A DNA stretch of 64,000 nt from NCBI RefSeq assembly GCF_008831285.2, contig NC_045149.1:22450535-22514534 (forward strand). Direction: 5' to 3'. The stretch comes from Nymphaea colorata. Lineage: Eukaryota; Streptophyta; Magnoliopsida; Nymphaeales; Nymphaeaceae. Each line of letters opens with the position of its first letter. Positions within the stretch are counted from its first letter, which is position 1. The notes beneath the pieces were generated by a model, which worked only from the letters and a program-made list of their open reading frames with translations, searched no databases and was not told the DNA's origin. The position numbers and the translations under genes were made by a program. This document shows, in pieces, positions 9,812-22,676 of this stretch.

Positions 9812-11756
9812 GGGCCCGTTTGATGGGCGGGTGAAATCCTGTGGAAAGGGGAAAAAAATCTGTAACCCAACAAACAGGGTGAAATTTCACCCGCTCAACG
9901 CAAAAGGGAGCCGGTGAAATTTCACCCGCTCGACTTCCTCCACAGCTCTTCCTCCTTCGCATTCTCACTTCTCACCGTCGCTCACTCCGCTCGAGTTCCG
10001 CTCTCACCATCGCTCACCCCGCTGGACTGCCGCTTTCACCATCGCTGCTCTGCCGTCGCAGCTCCCCTCCTCGGGCCGAGCCATTTCGAGCAGAAGGCCT
10101 TTCTTCCCCACCAAGCCTCCCATGCGTCCTCAGCAACTGAGTCCAGAGGTTATGGGGTTGAGAGAGGCGCTTTCAATGGTGGGTGGCAGCTGAGGAGCTT
10201 CCTCCGCAGTCGACGAGCTCCCTCGCGGGCATCGGGTTAGGGCTTTCCGGAGATGAGGCCATGGGAAGCAAGACTCGACAGTGCAGAGATTGGGGTTCTT
10301 CGCAATGGCCGCCGAGGAGTTAACCCGTAGGCTCTCGAGGTAAAGGAGCTTGCGGCGAAAGAGGAGGCCAGAACCGGAGATGGGAGACGAAGAAAGGGAA
10401 TTGGAGGACTTGAGCGGCACAACAGAATGAAGGTCAGGGATGGAGGCGAGGGATCCCCATGACGTCAATGAAGTTCGTGGTGCCAAGATTGAGAAGTCAG
10501 TTTTGTCAAATCTGCAATAAATTATTTTTTTTTGGCATTCCTTGGTTCATCGTTTTAGAATTTGTGTCTGTTCTTCTTTTCTCCCTTCAGTATGTTTCAA
10601 AATTACCGATGCATAGTTATTACATGCAGTTCTGGCTGGCCCTCTGTGGTGCTTTCTCAATTGATTACATGCAGTTCTCGCTAGCCCTCTGTTCCACAGT
10701 TTATGTTGCAACCAGTTGTGGCACCCTGATTCGAAGCAGGCGAGGCAGAGGACTGGATGTGGGGAGCAGTTGGTTGGGGAAGTTGTGGAGAGAAAACAGG
10801 ATGAGGAGGGGGAAGTTGTGGAGAGGAAACAGGATGAGGAGGGAGCGGGGAATTGCTGAACGGCAGCCTCAATGGTGGATGGGAGTTATCAAGGGGAAAC
10901 TCGCGTTTGAGGATGAAGTTGGTCAGGTTTTATGCCGCTTGTGATGAAGTCCGAAGTGCAGAACACTAGTTTGATGAAATGCCTGAAGGGTCAGTTTCAG
11001 CAAATTAAAGTTGGTTTATGTTTCGACGGATGTTGTAGACATTATTGTTAGGCAAAAGCATTATTGTTGGGCTGCGAAGTTGGGTGTTCATTAGGATGTG
11101 TATGTGGCTTCTTCTCTGATCAATTTGTATGGGAAATGTGGGGCTGCTTGGGACGTGCACAAAGTGTTTGATAAAATGTTTTGGAGAGATGTTGGCTATT
11201 GGAATTCCATGAAAAGAACGAAGACATTCATTGTTGGGCATAAGGCTACAATATGAAGAAGAGCAGTTCTAATAAGGGGGAGGAGAGGAAGATGACCAAA
11301 TTGATTTTTACAACTAAAAATTTGTCTGATATGGTGGTCAATCCAATCTGTAAGATATGTTCCATAACAATTTCATTCAATACTTAGTCATTGATTTTTG
11401 TATTGCATATGCTAGCCCTCTTTTCATCAATACTTAGCTCTCTTTTCATCAATACTTGGGAAGAACGTACCTATATCGTGTCCATCAACTGCCTTAGTGG
11501 TTGCAATAAAATTTATATCACGCCGATCAACTGCTTTAGTGGTTGCAATAAAATCATTGGGGACGAGAAAAGAAAAAAAACAATATTTACCACGTTAAAT
11601 TGTTTTTGTGCATCAAACAAGGTTAAATTTACCGCATTAAATTATTCTTGTGCATCAAACAGGGCCTCAGATTGGAAAAAGGAAAAATTTCATCCTGTAA
11701 ATTTTTACCATGATAAATTTACCACGTTAAATTTCACCCGACAATCAAACGGACCC
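9812..11756. mobile_element. PIF/Harbinger-like non-autonomous element, 1945 bp, TSD TTA
   Basis: The left end GGGCCCGTTTGATGGGCGGG matches the reverse complement of the right end; 23 of the first 26 bases agree, continuing to GTGAAAT. TTA flanks both ends (9809-9811 and 11757-11759). A TTA duplication and a GGGNCCGTTTG-type terminus are characteristic of PIF/Harbinger (Tourist) elements. No transposase is visible. The interior is G+C-rich on the left (9930-10450) and holds a PPR-like fragment at 11056-11213, so it appears to have captured host sequence. Confidence 0.7.
11056..11213 (+). pseudogene. Pentatricopeptide-repeat (PPR) protein fragment inside the Harbinger-like element
   Basis: In one plus-strand frame the residues include CWAAKLGVH, then a TAG, then DVYVASSLINLYGKCG, KVFDKM and RDVGYWNSM. 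This is the usual spacing of a plant organellar PPR protein (DV.V...LI..Y.KCG....KVFD.M..RDV..WN.M). Only about one and a half repeats are present with no start codon and one nonsense codon, so it is a captured, non-functional piece. PPR proteins normally bind organelle RNA; no such role is claimed here. Confidence 0.7.
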
Positions 11757-11759
11757 TTA

Positions 11760-12428
11760 GGTTTAAACTAATAAGCAATTCCTTTGTGGCCAGACAGAAT
11801 GAGAATATAATTAATTTACAAATAATCACTCGACTTTTGCTCCATGCACGTTAACCGCTTAATCAACAAATAACTTCCTCTATCTATTCAAGATAAAACA
11901 ATTTACAGTCTGCAGATTCATGTCATGCTTGACGGCTGAAAAAGAAGAGAGCGAAGGTCTGGCGAACGACCGTCGACAAAAAAAGAGTTGCCATGGGCTA
12001 GGGTTTCGAAGGGAGGGGAGATCACTGGTTCTCCTCCCTTTCTTCAGGGAAGCTCATAGATGTTGCTGAGAAGAATGAGAATCACGGACATGGACATCTG
12101 CAAAAAGGAATCCCTGCCTGAAAGGAAAGGGCTTATGGCAGGGGAAGGCTTGGGCCCGTTTCCCAAGCCTTCAGCAAGCAATCTTGGAGCAAGAAAGCAT
12201 CCGCCCATCACTTGAAGGAAGACCTGGAGATGAGCGACGCAGAAAGGGAGAAGGAATCTGAAGAGGGCGGGAGGAGTAGCAGGAACAAGAAGAGCGGGTA
12301 CGGATTCGACAAAACAGGGCCCCAACCATCCATGGTTGTCGATTGTGCAGGGGGAAGCTGAGCTGCCCATCAACAAAATGACTTGCCACCTCTAGAAACC
12401 AGAGAGATTGACTGATGGGTGAGAAACA
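11760..12428. other. Intergenic, no gene recognised
   Basis: The segment contains purine-rich sequence around 11940-12160 and short open frames on the minus strand without recognisable domains. It differs from the sequence preceding the paralogous block at 20690, where a copia LTR is present. Confidence 0.4.
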
Positions 12429-12458
12429 GTGTTCATTTCACATGAGTCCTACAAGGCA

Positions 12459-12617
12459 ATGTCGAAGCCTTTGAAATTTACGGCTATAGTTGCTCTAGCA
12501 GGTGGCAATGGCAAAGGCAGGACGGACTACCTCTTCTTCTTTGATGCGCTTCTAAAACAGTGGACGCACATTCCTTCGGTGAAGTTTACCACGATCAGAA
12601 AAGGAACTTGCTGGTAA
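12459..12617 (+). CDS. Short conserved open frame of unknown function (copy a)
   Basis: The frame opens with MSKPLKFTAIVALAGGNGKG and ends with TIRKGTCW. It is matched by the frame at 20710-20859 (MSKASKFTAIVALAGGNGNG). A possible splice donor, GGTAAGT, overlaps the end, so this could be a first exon. I do not recognise the protein. It may be an exon fragment of a gene carried by the spacer rather than an independent gene; differences between the copies include both synonymous and replacement changes. Confidence 0.35.
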   Translation: MSKPLKFTAIVALAGGNGKGRTDYLFFFDALLKQWTHIPSVKFTTIRKGTCW

Positions 12618-14670
12618 GTTCAGATTTTATAAGGAAGGCGTTCAAGAGGTACTCAAAAGCCGGGCGCCTGGAAGACAGCTCCTTGCAAACGGATGGCCGG
12701 TGCGATTTTGGTCGAATTATAGTTTCAAATTTTTAATAAGCATAGAAATATAATTTTTTAAAACGTTTATATAATATGAATATAATGTTTTAAAACGTTT
12801 ATATAATATAAATGAAATTTTGCAACATTTACGTGTAAATTTTAAATTTTTCAAAGATTTTGCTGAACTCTATTTAATTTGAACAAGAATTATACGGTCA
12901 AATTGATAAAATATTGGCGTGGTTATGGTCGTGGCACATTTGTACTGAACTCTTAGTCTTAAGCCTTTCATCTAAGATGCTGTAAGCAAGCCCAACCATC
13001 GTCACTAACATAATTGAGTGGCTCAATTCAACCATCTTTACTATCAATACCAAACTTAAAAGTTAATTGCAGGAAAAAGAGGTCGACGCACGCACTGACC
13101 GATACAATACATGCCACACAATTTTTTGTCCGAGCTAAGCAGCTATAGTTTTAAAATTTTAATAGTCAACTTGAAATAGAATAAATTTTTTATATATGTT
13201 AAAAAAAAAGGTTGAAATTTATATGTAAATTTCAAGGGAGGGGGGTGGGGGGGGTGACAAGGCCCTGCCAGCCCTCCTGCCTCTGCCCCTGATGCCACAA
13301 ACAAGCTTACTTAGGTAACATCTACTTTCACTCAATAGTGGAGATAGGAATTTCAATAATGGGGTTGAGCTATGGTTTTTAAATTTTAACACGACCGAAA
13401 TATAATTTTTCAAAACTTTTACATGTATTAAATAATTTTTTTTATATTACAATTTTTGTTTTTTGAAAATTTGAGAGGGGCCATTGCCCCTGCTGGCACC
13501 CCTGTCTGTAACCCTTAATTAGTGTTTAAAATAAATGCAAATTCACCTACAAACACAAAATATTAAGGTTTGAACCATAGTCACATAAAATGGCCATTTA
13601 AAACTTTAAAAGATGCATTTTTTTGACAAAAACATTAAAAATGAAAAAAATGCACTTTTAACACGTTTTCACTTTTTTCTATTTTTTTCAGTTTTTTTAA
13701 CGCCAAACAGTTTCTTTTTCATTTTATATTTTTTATTTGTTGCAAATCTAGTTACTGTTTGATGTTTGTGTTATTAGTTTCTCACCTGTTTTATTTTTTC
13801 CTCATTTTTTCGTTTATTAAATTGTTTAAAAATTTATGGCATTTTTTCTATTTTTTTCAAAGTTGTCGTATTATAGTCGAGAAAAACCACTCAAAACTCC
13901 AAGTTGTTATTTGTGACTATGGTTTAAACTACAATGACATTCTGTACAACAATAATTTAATTAGAAGTAAACAGATTCAAGCCACAAGCAATAAGAAGAT
14001 CAAGATTGGTCAACATATTTTCCCTAGCTGGATCTTCCTAACCGTGGAATGATACTCCTCAACATGGACGTTGTTGTTGGTCTGCTAATATAGCTACCCA
14101 CTGAAGTTGGCTGACCAAGCTCGGCTCTCACAGTGCCAAGGGATGGTCCTCCTTGAGCAGTATCGAGGGTCAACATTGCTAAGCACCCAACTGGGTCTTA
14201 AACTGGTCTAGGATACTATACACAACATGGCCTAAGGATGTCAATATATCCAATTTGGTTTGGTTTCAATATCACATCGAACTGTTCTGAAAAAATTAAA
14301 AAGAAATATAACATGAGGTTAAGAAATCGGACCAGATTCAAATTTAAGAAATGATATCTGATCAGATTCAGATTCAAATAAGCATAAATATTCATGGATT
14401 CAGTAGGGTAACGTTTGATGATTTTACCATCCATAACTTCTTAACAAAAAGGGCATGCATTAGGTCATTTTTCCTATGAGTACCAAATTGTGGATAGAAA
14501 GTACTTGAGCTTTACAACACAATTTTTTTGGGGTTACAAATGCATAAATATGACCTAAATAGATTACCATAATTGCCAATATTTTCTCAAGGGAAAGTAA
14601 GCAATATCAACCTTTGTTGGCAAGAGAGTTATGCATCGTGGGTCTTCATTGTTATGTACCAAAAGATTTA

Positions 14671-14693
14671 CTTATATATATATATATATATAT
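14671..14693. repeat. (TA)n microsatellite
   Basis: Uninterrupted alternating TA run located 3' of kinase copy 2; the corresponding site 3' of copy 3 carries a much longer mixed TA/CA run. Confidence 0.9.
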
Positions 14694-14888
14694 CACAGTA
14701 ATTAACGGCAAGTGGAACGCAGACTTAACATCAGCTTAGTTCAAGCGCTCCCCTCAAATAATAACCATCTTTGCTTTATTGCAAGTCTCAGCGCACTATA
14801 TTATCCAAATAAATCCATATTAACGTACATGATGAAATAAGTAACAAAAATAAAGTGGCTGAGATAAGGAACTACATAATTAGGATTA

Positions 14889-17815
14889 CTAAATTTCTTC
14901 TTGCACTTCTCTGTCAACAGGGCATGCTTCTGTGACGGAATCCACAACTTGACTCAAGGTTGGTCTTCCATCCATTTCTTTTTCTATGCACTGCAAAGCC
15001 ACCTTAATTAGAATTTCCACGCTTGAGCTGTTATACATTCCATACAACTGTGGATCTACTATTTCTTGCACCCAGTTCTGATTCATTCTCACCATTTCTC
15101 TAATCCATGGGACCAATTTTTTGTTTCCAACTTCTCCATTTTCACCTACCTGTTGAGATCCAGTGGAATTTCGGCCAGTCATCAACTCCAGCACCAAAAT
15201 GCCATAGCTGTAAACATCAACCTTGGATGTGATGGGTAGGTTCAAAATCCACTCAGGAGCCATGTAACCTCTTGTTCCCCTCACCTTAGAAAATTTAGAG
15301 ATGTTATTTCCATGTCTATCGGAAAGCTGGGACAGACCGAAGTCAGCCACTTTTGGCTGGAAATTCTTGTCCAAAAGAATATTTTGTGGCTTCACATCAC
15401 AGTGAAGAACACATTCTAAGCATTCCTCATGAAGATAAGCAAGAGCCTTTGCTGTACTTAGTGCAATATTAAACCGATTTTCCCAAGTAAGCATGGTATC
15501 ATTGCTGAACAAGTTCTTCTCTAATGACCCGTTTTCCAAGTACTCATAAACTAACAACCTTTTCTGTTTTTCAGCACATAATCCAAACATAGTCACTAAA
15601 TTCATATGATTGATTCTTCCGATGGTGCTTACCTCACTCCAAAACTGTGCTTCTGATCCGTGGCTCAAACCTTCTAGCTTCTTTACAGCCACAACTCTCT
15701 TATCCTCTAGGACTCCTTTATAAACCACCCCGGATCCTCCCCTACCGATTTCATCATCGAAATTTTTTGTTGCTTTTTTCAACTCTTCGAAAGTGAACTT
15801 TCTAAAACCCATTGAAGCAGCCATATAGCATTATTGTTTTCTTATGAAAATAAACCCAACCAAATGTCACACACATTATTTCTGCAATCCCAAATGCTAT
15901 AACAAAACCGAGTAGATATTTTGAATAGTCTCCATGTGCTTTGCAGACTTTAGGTAAATATACTTTTGGACAATCCATGTTGGAATGGTCAATACTGCTG
16001 GCGATAAAGTTCATTTGTATGGGAATTTTGACAAACATATCACCCAAAAAGTGAGGACCAGAGTTACCATTAAAGAGAACGCTCTTTGGGTAGCAATTTC
16101 CTTCTCCATCCAGCCTGTATCCAAAGCCACGACAGTTGCAGTCACTTCTGCATATGCTTTCACAAACTTCAAATGCTATTTTTGTTTGATAGTTCAAATC
16201 ATTTCCATAGAAATCTGTACGTGGTAGCTTAATAAAGTTCACTTCTGTCTTATTGCAAATGATATCGAATTCTGGTTTGCATCCTTGAATCCAGTCATTT
16301 GAAAACCCGGAGGACAAGTGCATGTGGGGTTTGGTTTGTAAAAACAGACGCCATTTTCCCCACAAAGGCCATGAACTCTACATGTTTCCAATTCTGGCAT
16401 CCATGTAACTTCCCAGTCTTTTGTTGTGTGATTGAGGCTGTATAGCCTCATAAATCCATCAAAGTCTATCGTTATTCTTCTCTTGACTCCTAAGCCAAAA
16501 TCTAGTGCAAAAAATTGCAACCCATCACTTGAAATAAATTTTCCCATGTCGTTCAGAATTGCGTACCTTGAACTATCATACCTATGAAAGATTTCCAAGC
16601 AAAACAGTGTTATAGATTGAAGTGATAAACTATAGAAGGTTAAATTGAGACCAACCATCTTAACAATATATAATATTTTAGATAGCAGAATCATATGACA
16701 GTTGTGAGTGTGTGTGAAAGAGAGGGAGATTAAAATACTCCTTGTTGTAACATTACTGATAATTAATCAAGAATATCAGGTGCAGGGACATTAATATTGT
16801 TACTGCAAAATGAACAAATTGCACAATGAGAAAATGGTATTTTGTGTTGCTTTCTTGTTTTGTCCTTATAAAGAGGCTTCTTATGTTCTCCTTATTAACT
16901 TTAACCAAACGGACCATTGGATTGAATCTGACTCTGAATCTGCTGATCATACGGATTATAATTATAATTGCATATGACTCTATATGGCTCTGCATTGGCT
17001 ACTTTATAGGCAATGTATGGGCCAGCCAACGCATATTTTAATTGAATCATTAACATAAACACACAAAAGGTCACGAATTAAATTAAAAACAAGTTAAAGT
17101 TTTTAATTAATTAGATTTTTGAATTGCAGATAAAAAGGTATAAAAATAATAAAAATTAGCAAATCTACAATTTTTGTCAAAAGGTTAAAGATATAAAATC
17201 ACTAACAATTTATAATGTTTTAGTTAGTCAATCTAAAAAAGTAATTATCTTTTATGCTAATAAAAACTAATTAATTTGGACATAATTCAGATAATAAAAG
17301 CTAAAGAACTTGAATTTGTCTTTCCTTGAAGATAGTTTTAGTATTTTGGTGTACTGACCGCAACTTAAGTTAGTAACAACTTAGGATTAATTGACAAATA
17401 ATTTTTATTAATTATAGCGTCAAGTTTACAGGTATTTTTAGCAATATGAAGCAAATACACTACATATACAAATTAAAATCGCCTGCGCTATGGCTCCAAA
17501 CTAAGTAAGTACCTGGTCCTTCCGTTCTAGAAGACATTATAGTCAGGGTTGGGCCAATAGACGCTGGACGTGTAGGGCCCGTCATACTTGAAACTAAGCA
17601 AGCTGTCGTCATTGATGTGGGCAACGAAGTACCCAGTGGTGTAGACGCCCACAGCTGCTCTGGACACCAAGCGCATGGAGCTGGTCAATGGCTGCCCCGG
17701 CAGCAACGTATCCGTCGGGTGGTCGAAGCTCTGCCACACCACCCTCTTCTCGCCGTCCAACAGTAAGAGGTTGCCCGTTTCCAGCAACTCTGCAACCACT
17801 CCCGCATTCGTGAAC
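14889..17815 (-). pseudogene. G-type lectin receptor kinase pseudogene (copy 2), 5' truncated by a copia junction
   Basis: Exon 2 (16581-14889) and the 3' part of exon 1 (about 17813-17513) are present, with donor and acceptor at the same places as in copy 1. At least four lesions are visible. Exon 1 starts abruptly at about 17813, losing the signal peptide and first half of the lectin domain, and is joined to a copia integrase fragment. A CAG to TAG change interrupts the end of exon 1 (NVF*NGRTR). A 13-bp deletion near 16299 shifts the frame in the EGF-like region. A 20-bp deletion near 15832 shifts it just after the transmembrane helix. The kinase domain itself (15824-14889) is open for 311 codons and keeps GRGGSG, AVKKLEG, HCDVKPQN, DFG and APEW, so it decayed relatively late or is under little constraint. 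Confidence 0.9.
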
Positions 17816-19034
17816 ACTCTCCCCAAAAACGTTTTGGTAAATTTGTTTCTAAACGCAATACTCTAGCAATTTCTAAAAGATGTAAATGTTTTCGCTCTAC
17901 TACTCCATTCTGTTGTGGAGTAGCGACACAATTATGTTGTTGTAAAGTACCTTGCATTTGAAAGAAAGAGTTTATCTCATATGAAAAAAATTCAGACCCA
18001 TTATCAGAGTGCACATTATTAGTACAGACTCCAAACTGATTTTTAATCATGGCAAAATTTTTTTTCATGAGATGAAATGTTTCATCTTTATGTCTCATTA
18101 GAAAAACTCATGTAGATATTGTATAGTCATCAACTATACTTAAAAAATAATGTGCTCTAGTAAGAGTGGACTGAGTATACGGCCCCCAAATATCACAGTG
18201 TATTAATTCAAAAGGCTTTGTTATTTCAATGCTACTTAAATCAAACTTTAAGCGAGTTTGCCTTGCGCGATGACAAGCATCACAACAAATTTCCTCATTC
18301 AAATCACAATTCAAACCTATATAAGAATCAACAAGTTTAAGACGAGAAAGAAAAAGATGACCGAACCGCCTATGCCAAAGATCTTGGGAAGAGGACACGG
18401 TAAAGTAGCTTGTAGATGAAGTCATTGGATCGAGTTCATATATGTCTTCTCTTTCTTTACCCTGACCAATCATCATCATCGATGCCACCTCCAAGACACA
18501 ATGGGTAGGAAAGAAAGTTATGGAACAATTTAGTGCTTTGGTTAATTGACTCACAGAGAGTAGGTTCACTTTGAAAAAAGGAATATGCAAGGAATTTTCA
18601 AGAATGAAAGGTGGTAGTTTAACATCACCAGATTGATGAACATTTATTGTATGTCCATTAGGTAAGTTTATAGGTACTCGTCAATTTGTTGGTTTTTGAA
18701 GTAGAGAACTATAGGCAAAAAGTGTGTTGACTTGCTCCAGAATCGATAATCCAAGGAAGATGGTATGAATGTAGATTACATGTGAAATTGATAGAGACAG
18801 ACTAAGTTCTAACAAGTGATAAGAGTTTATGATACTCATCCATAGTGAACTAGGGAACAACTTCCTTGGAAGATTGACGGTTCCTGCCAAAGAAACTAGT
18901 ACCATGGCTTGAGTGGGGGTCCACCGGCCTTTGACAACAAGTGGTGGCTGAAAGTTGGGATCAGATATCACATGGGAACTTTCATAGCCATTAGTATCTT
19001 TCGGTCTGCCAATATTCTTTGTTGTCGATGCCAT
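17815..19034 (-). pseudogene. Broken copia gag-protease-integrase region
   Basis: On the minus strand from 19034 downward the translation gives a gag-like start (MASTTKNIG), a protease block with PWIIDSGASQHTFC near 18740, a GAG-pre-integrase region with LWHRRFGHL and CDACHRARQTR, and integrase motifs HCDIWGPY, HYFLSIVDDY, HSDNGSEF, TPQQNGVVERK and RFWGEC. The frame is broken several times. The coding sequence stops inside the integrase, exactly where kinase copy 2 exon 1 begins, so reverse transcriptase, RNase H and the 3' LTR are absent. Confidence 0.85.
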
Positions 19035-20050
19035 GACTGCTCCTTGATGAAAAAAAACAGAGAGCCTGTGCTATTTGTGCTGTGATGGAGCAGAGTCGTG
19101 GTTTCTGGACGCCAAAAAAACTTGGATTCTATCGCCAGAGGCAAATGCAAAACGTAACGCTCAGAAAAAAACCACGCTGCAGAGAAGACAGCGACTTCTT
19201 ACGCACAAGAGAAGAGAAACGCCGCAAGGAAGGCGGCAGAAATCTAGAAGATCTGGTGGACACAGGAATCTCCTCTCAGCAGCTCTTGTTCTCAGCTTAC
19301 AGGTTAACTTGGTAGCAGGTTCTCTCAACCCTTCACCAGTCGCAAACTAAGCAGTCATATTTGCTTGTGTTCAGAGCACAAGAGGAACCCAACATGAATG
19401 AGTATTGGGGATTCAATCGCCGGAATTGCGTCGGCAGTCGCAGGGTTCCTTTACGGCTCTGCTTCTTAACTCTATTTCCTGCTCCTTCTTCGACAACAGA
19501 CTCACGAATAGCAAGATCACCTCCAAGCAACAAAAGATCATGTTTTGAACATGAGAATAATCAAGTGGAACATAAGGATTGGAAACGTCACCGGATTTCT
19601 CAGAAAAACCCCATCTTTGGCACAATTGGGGAAGCATAAGAGAAATCGGTCGCCGGCTGTCACAGAGAGCTTCCTGAGTTGCAAGCGATGAGAAAGTTGT
19701 CGGGCGCTCTCTAGTCTCCTCTTGTCTGACAAAGCGAAGATCGTAGGAAATTTGAGCGGAAGCAGCACGCAGCAGACGAGAGGCTGGATATTTATTGTCT
19801 CTCGTTGGAACACCTCATTGAAAGGAGGGAAGTCCTAGGAAGTACAAGGAGCAACGGCGGCAACAACGGCCCTAATCAGGCGACAGTTAGCGTTGTATAT
19901 GTCATCTGGCGTTACTGAAAGCAGGCTTAATTGGGCAGCAGATAAAAAGGAGGGCGTTGGTTGATCATCTGCAGAGATGGCCTTCAAGTTTTTGAAACAA
20001 GAAAGGATGGCACACAGGCAGCCCTGTGGAATCTCCCCTTTCACTCTTTA

Positions 20051-20062
20051 GCTCTAATACCA
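20051..20062 (-). other. Retroelement primer-binding site
   Basis: Minus-strand TGGTATTAGAGC differs by one base from the initiator-tRNA-Met-complementary TGGTATCAGAGC used by most plant copia elements, and lies two bases from the presumed LTR end. Confidence 0.7.
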
Positions 20063-20709
20063 GATGAAAAAACTTGTGAAAGAGACTAGACGAGCGCTCA
20101 ACGAGATCGAGGAGAAAAAGAAACGAATTGGGCACAGAGAGAGGGGAAATAGAGAGAAAGAGAATAAAGATTAGGGAGAGGAATGAGAAAACACAGAATA
20201 TACGTAGCTCGGCATGTATGCCTACGTCCACGAGAAGCAAGGGAGAGCTAGTATTGTATATTTTCTCTATGTTCATTGTTTCACTCTACAATCACTATTT
20301 AACGTGAATGAATACAACAATTACAAAGCAAGAAATCATGGAAAGAAAAATTAAGAGCAATCCATGGTGGGAAACTTTTAATTTAAGTAACACTATCCAA
20401 CTAATCATGGTAATACCATGAATAGCATTGCCATAATGAGCCTCCTGTAGAACCGTTTCAATAGAGAAGAGACGAGAAAAAGAGAATAGCTTGCTTCCTT
20501 TCATTGATCTTTCACACTTATATACAAGATTTCAACAACATTTGGCTCATCTTTTCCCACAACTTTCAGGTTCATCCAATGCTGCAGCTTCACGCGAGTT
20601 CATCCAAATGAAATGCTTATCATTAAGCAGCAAATAAGGAGGAGATGAGATAAGGAAAATCTTTTTTAACAGAAAAACAGTGTTAATTTCAAATGAGTTC
20701 AACATGACA

Positions 20710-20859
20710 ATGTCGAAGGCTTCGAAATTCACGGCAATAGTTGCCCTAGCAGGTGGCAATGGTAACGGCAGGATGGACTACCTGTTCTTCTTTGAAGCGC
20801 TTCTAAAGCAGTGGATGCACATTCCTTCGGTGAGTTCAGATTTTAAGGAAGATGCTTAA
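20710..20859 (+). CDS. Short conserved open frame of unknown function (copy b)
   Basis: This 49-codon frame begins MSKASKFTAIVALAGGNGNG and continues with DYLFFFEALLKQW, closely matching 12459-12617. A roughly 34-base deletion after HIPSV changes the ending relative to the other copy. Unrecognised; same reservations as for the first copy. Confidence 0.3.
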   Translation: MSKASKFTAIVALAGGNGNGRMDYLFFFEALLKQWMHIPSVSSDFKEDA

Positions 20860-22571
20860 GAGGTACTAAAGCCAGGCACCTGGAAGACTGCTCCTTGCGA
20901 ACAGATGGCCGCGAGACAGGAAGCGGCTTTGGTTGAATTATAGTTTCAAATTTTTAATAAAATATATATTTTTTAAAAATTTTATATAAGATAAATGAAA
21001 TTTTGTAACATTTACATGTAATTTTTAAAATTTTCGAAGATTTTGCTGAATTCTATGTAATTTGAACAAGAATTGTACGGTCAAACTGCTAAAATATTAG
21101 AGTGGTTATTTTCTTGGCAATTTTGTACTGAAGTCTTAAGCCCTTCAGCTTAGATGTTGTAAGCTAGCCCAAACAGATAAGTTAGTGGAACTGGACCGTC
21201 ACTAAAACATAATTGAGTGGCCCAATTCAACCATCTTTACTATGAATACCAAAATTAAAAGTTAAATTGCAGGAAAAAGAGGTCCACGTATGCTCTGACT
21301 GATACAATACATGCAAGGAATTTTTTATCAGGGGCCAAGTTATAGTTTCAAAATTTTAATAGCTGGCAAACATAAAAATTTTTAAATTTTTTTATATAAG
21401 TTAAAGTAAAATTTTTGAAATTTATATATAAATTTTCAAAAGTTCTTAAAATTTGAGAGGGGAAGGGGAACAAGGCCCCTGCCAGCCTTCCTACCTGTGC
21501 CCCTAATGCCACAGACTAACTTATTTAAGTAACATGCACATTCACTCGGTAGTTGAGGTAGAAATTTCAATAGTGGGGTTAAACTATAGTTTTTAAATTT
21601 TAAAGGGGCCGAAATATAATTTTTTAAAACTTTTACATGTGCTAAATAATTTTCTTATATTACAAGCAAGTTTTTGTTTTTTGAAAATTTGAGGAGGGCC
21701 ATTGCCCAGCACCCCCTGTCTGTCTCTCAATGCCTCTCAATTTGTGTTTAAAATAATTGCAAATCCACCTACAAATCTCACATATAGAAAATATTAAGGC
21801 TTGAGCTAAACAAATTCAAACCACAAGCAATACAAAGATCAACATTGGTCTATATATTTTCTTTAGCTGGAGCTCCCTCACTGTCGAATTATACTTCTCA
21901 ATTTGGACTATAGCTACCCACTGAAGTTGCCTGACTAAGGTCGGCTCTCATAGTGCCAAGGGATGGTCCTCCTCGACCAGTATCGAGGGACAACATTGCT
22001 AAGCACCTAAGTGGGTGTTGAAAAGTTATAGGATACTTTACACATCATGGCGCATTGTGAATAAGTATGTCAATATATCCTATTTAGTTTGGTTTCATTA
22101 TCATATCAAACTATTCTGCTAAAATTAAAAAGAAATTTAACATCAGGTTAAGAAATTAGGCCGATTCAGATTTAAGAAATGATATCTGATCAGATTCAGA
22201 TTCAAATATGCAAAAATATTCGATCAAATTTGGATTCAGTAGGGCAATGTTTGACGATTTTACCATCGATAACTTCTAAACGAAAAGGACATGTGTTAGG
22301 TCATTTTTTCCTATGTGTACCAAATTGTGGATAGAAAGTACTTGAGCTTTACAATGCAATTCTTTGGGGTTAGAAATGCAAAAATATGACATAAAGAGAT
22401 TACCATAATTGCCAATATTTGCTCAAGGGAAAGTAAGCAATATGAACTTTTGTTGGCAAGAGAGGCATGCATTTCATTGGTGAGGAAGGCCTGCAGACGC
22501 CAAAAGGGCACTTACATCTTTGTACCAAAAGATTTACTTCTATATATATATATCTTGTTAATTACTGTGAT

Positions 22572-22676
<105 letters not shown>

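Larger units (their letters stand above)
12430..14880. repeat. Segmental duplication, paired with 20680-22880
   Basis: Both stretches lie 3' of a minus-strand kinase copy (copies 2 and 3) and share the same order of blocks: a conserved short open frame (12459 / 20710), the ACTGATACAATACATGC block, the GCCAAGGGATGGTCCTCCT block, and a TA microsatellite just before the kinase gene (14671-14693 / 22572-22673). Several A+T-rich stretches flanked by GGGGCC-type sequence look like old repeat insertions shared by both copies. Confidence 0.8.
17815..20540 (-). mobile_element. Truncated Ty1/copia element (5' half only)
   Basis: The element runs on the minus strand. It has a likely 5' LTR at about 20065-20540 (reads TGTTGTTGAAATC on the minus strand with a TATATAAG motif close by), a primer-binding site at 20051-20062, an untranslated leader, and gag-protease-integrase at 17815-19034. 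It ends at the junction with copy 2 of the kinase. The outer LTR boundary is inferred only from a TG...CA pattern and is uncertain. Confidence 0.75.

Noticed and set aside
10130-10486. 118-codon minus-strand frame in the Harbinger-like element
   Set aside because: G+C-rich filler with no family resemblance; more likely captured non-coding or leader sequence.
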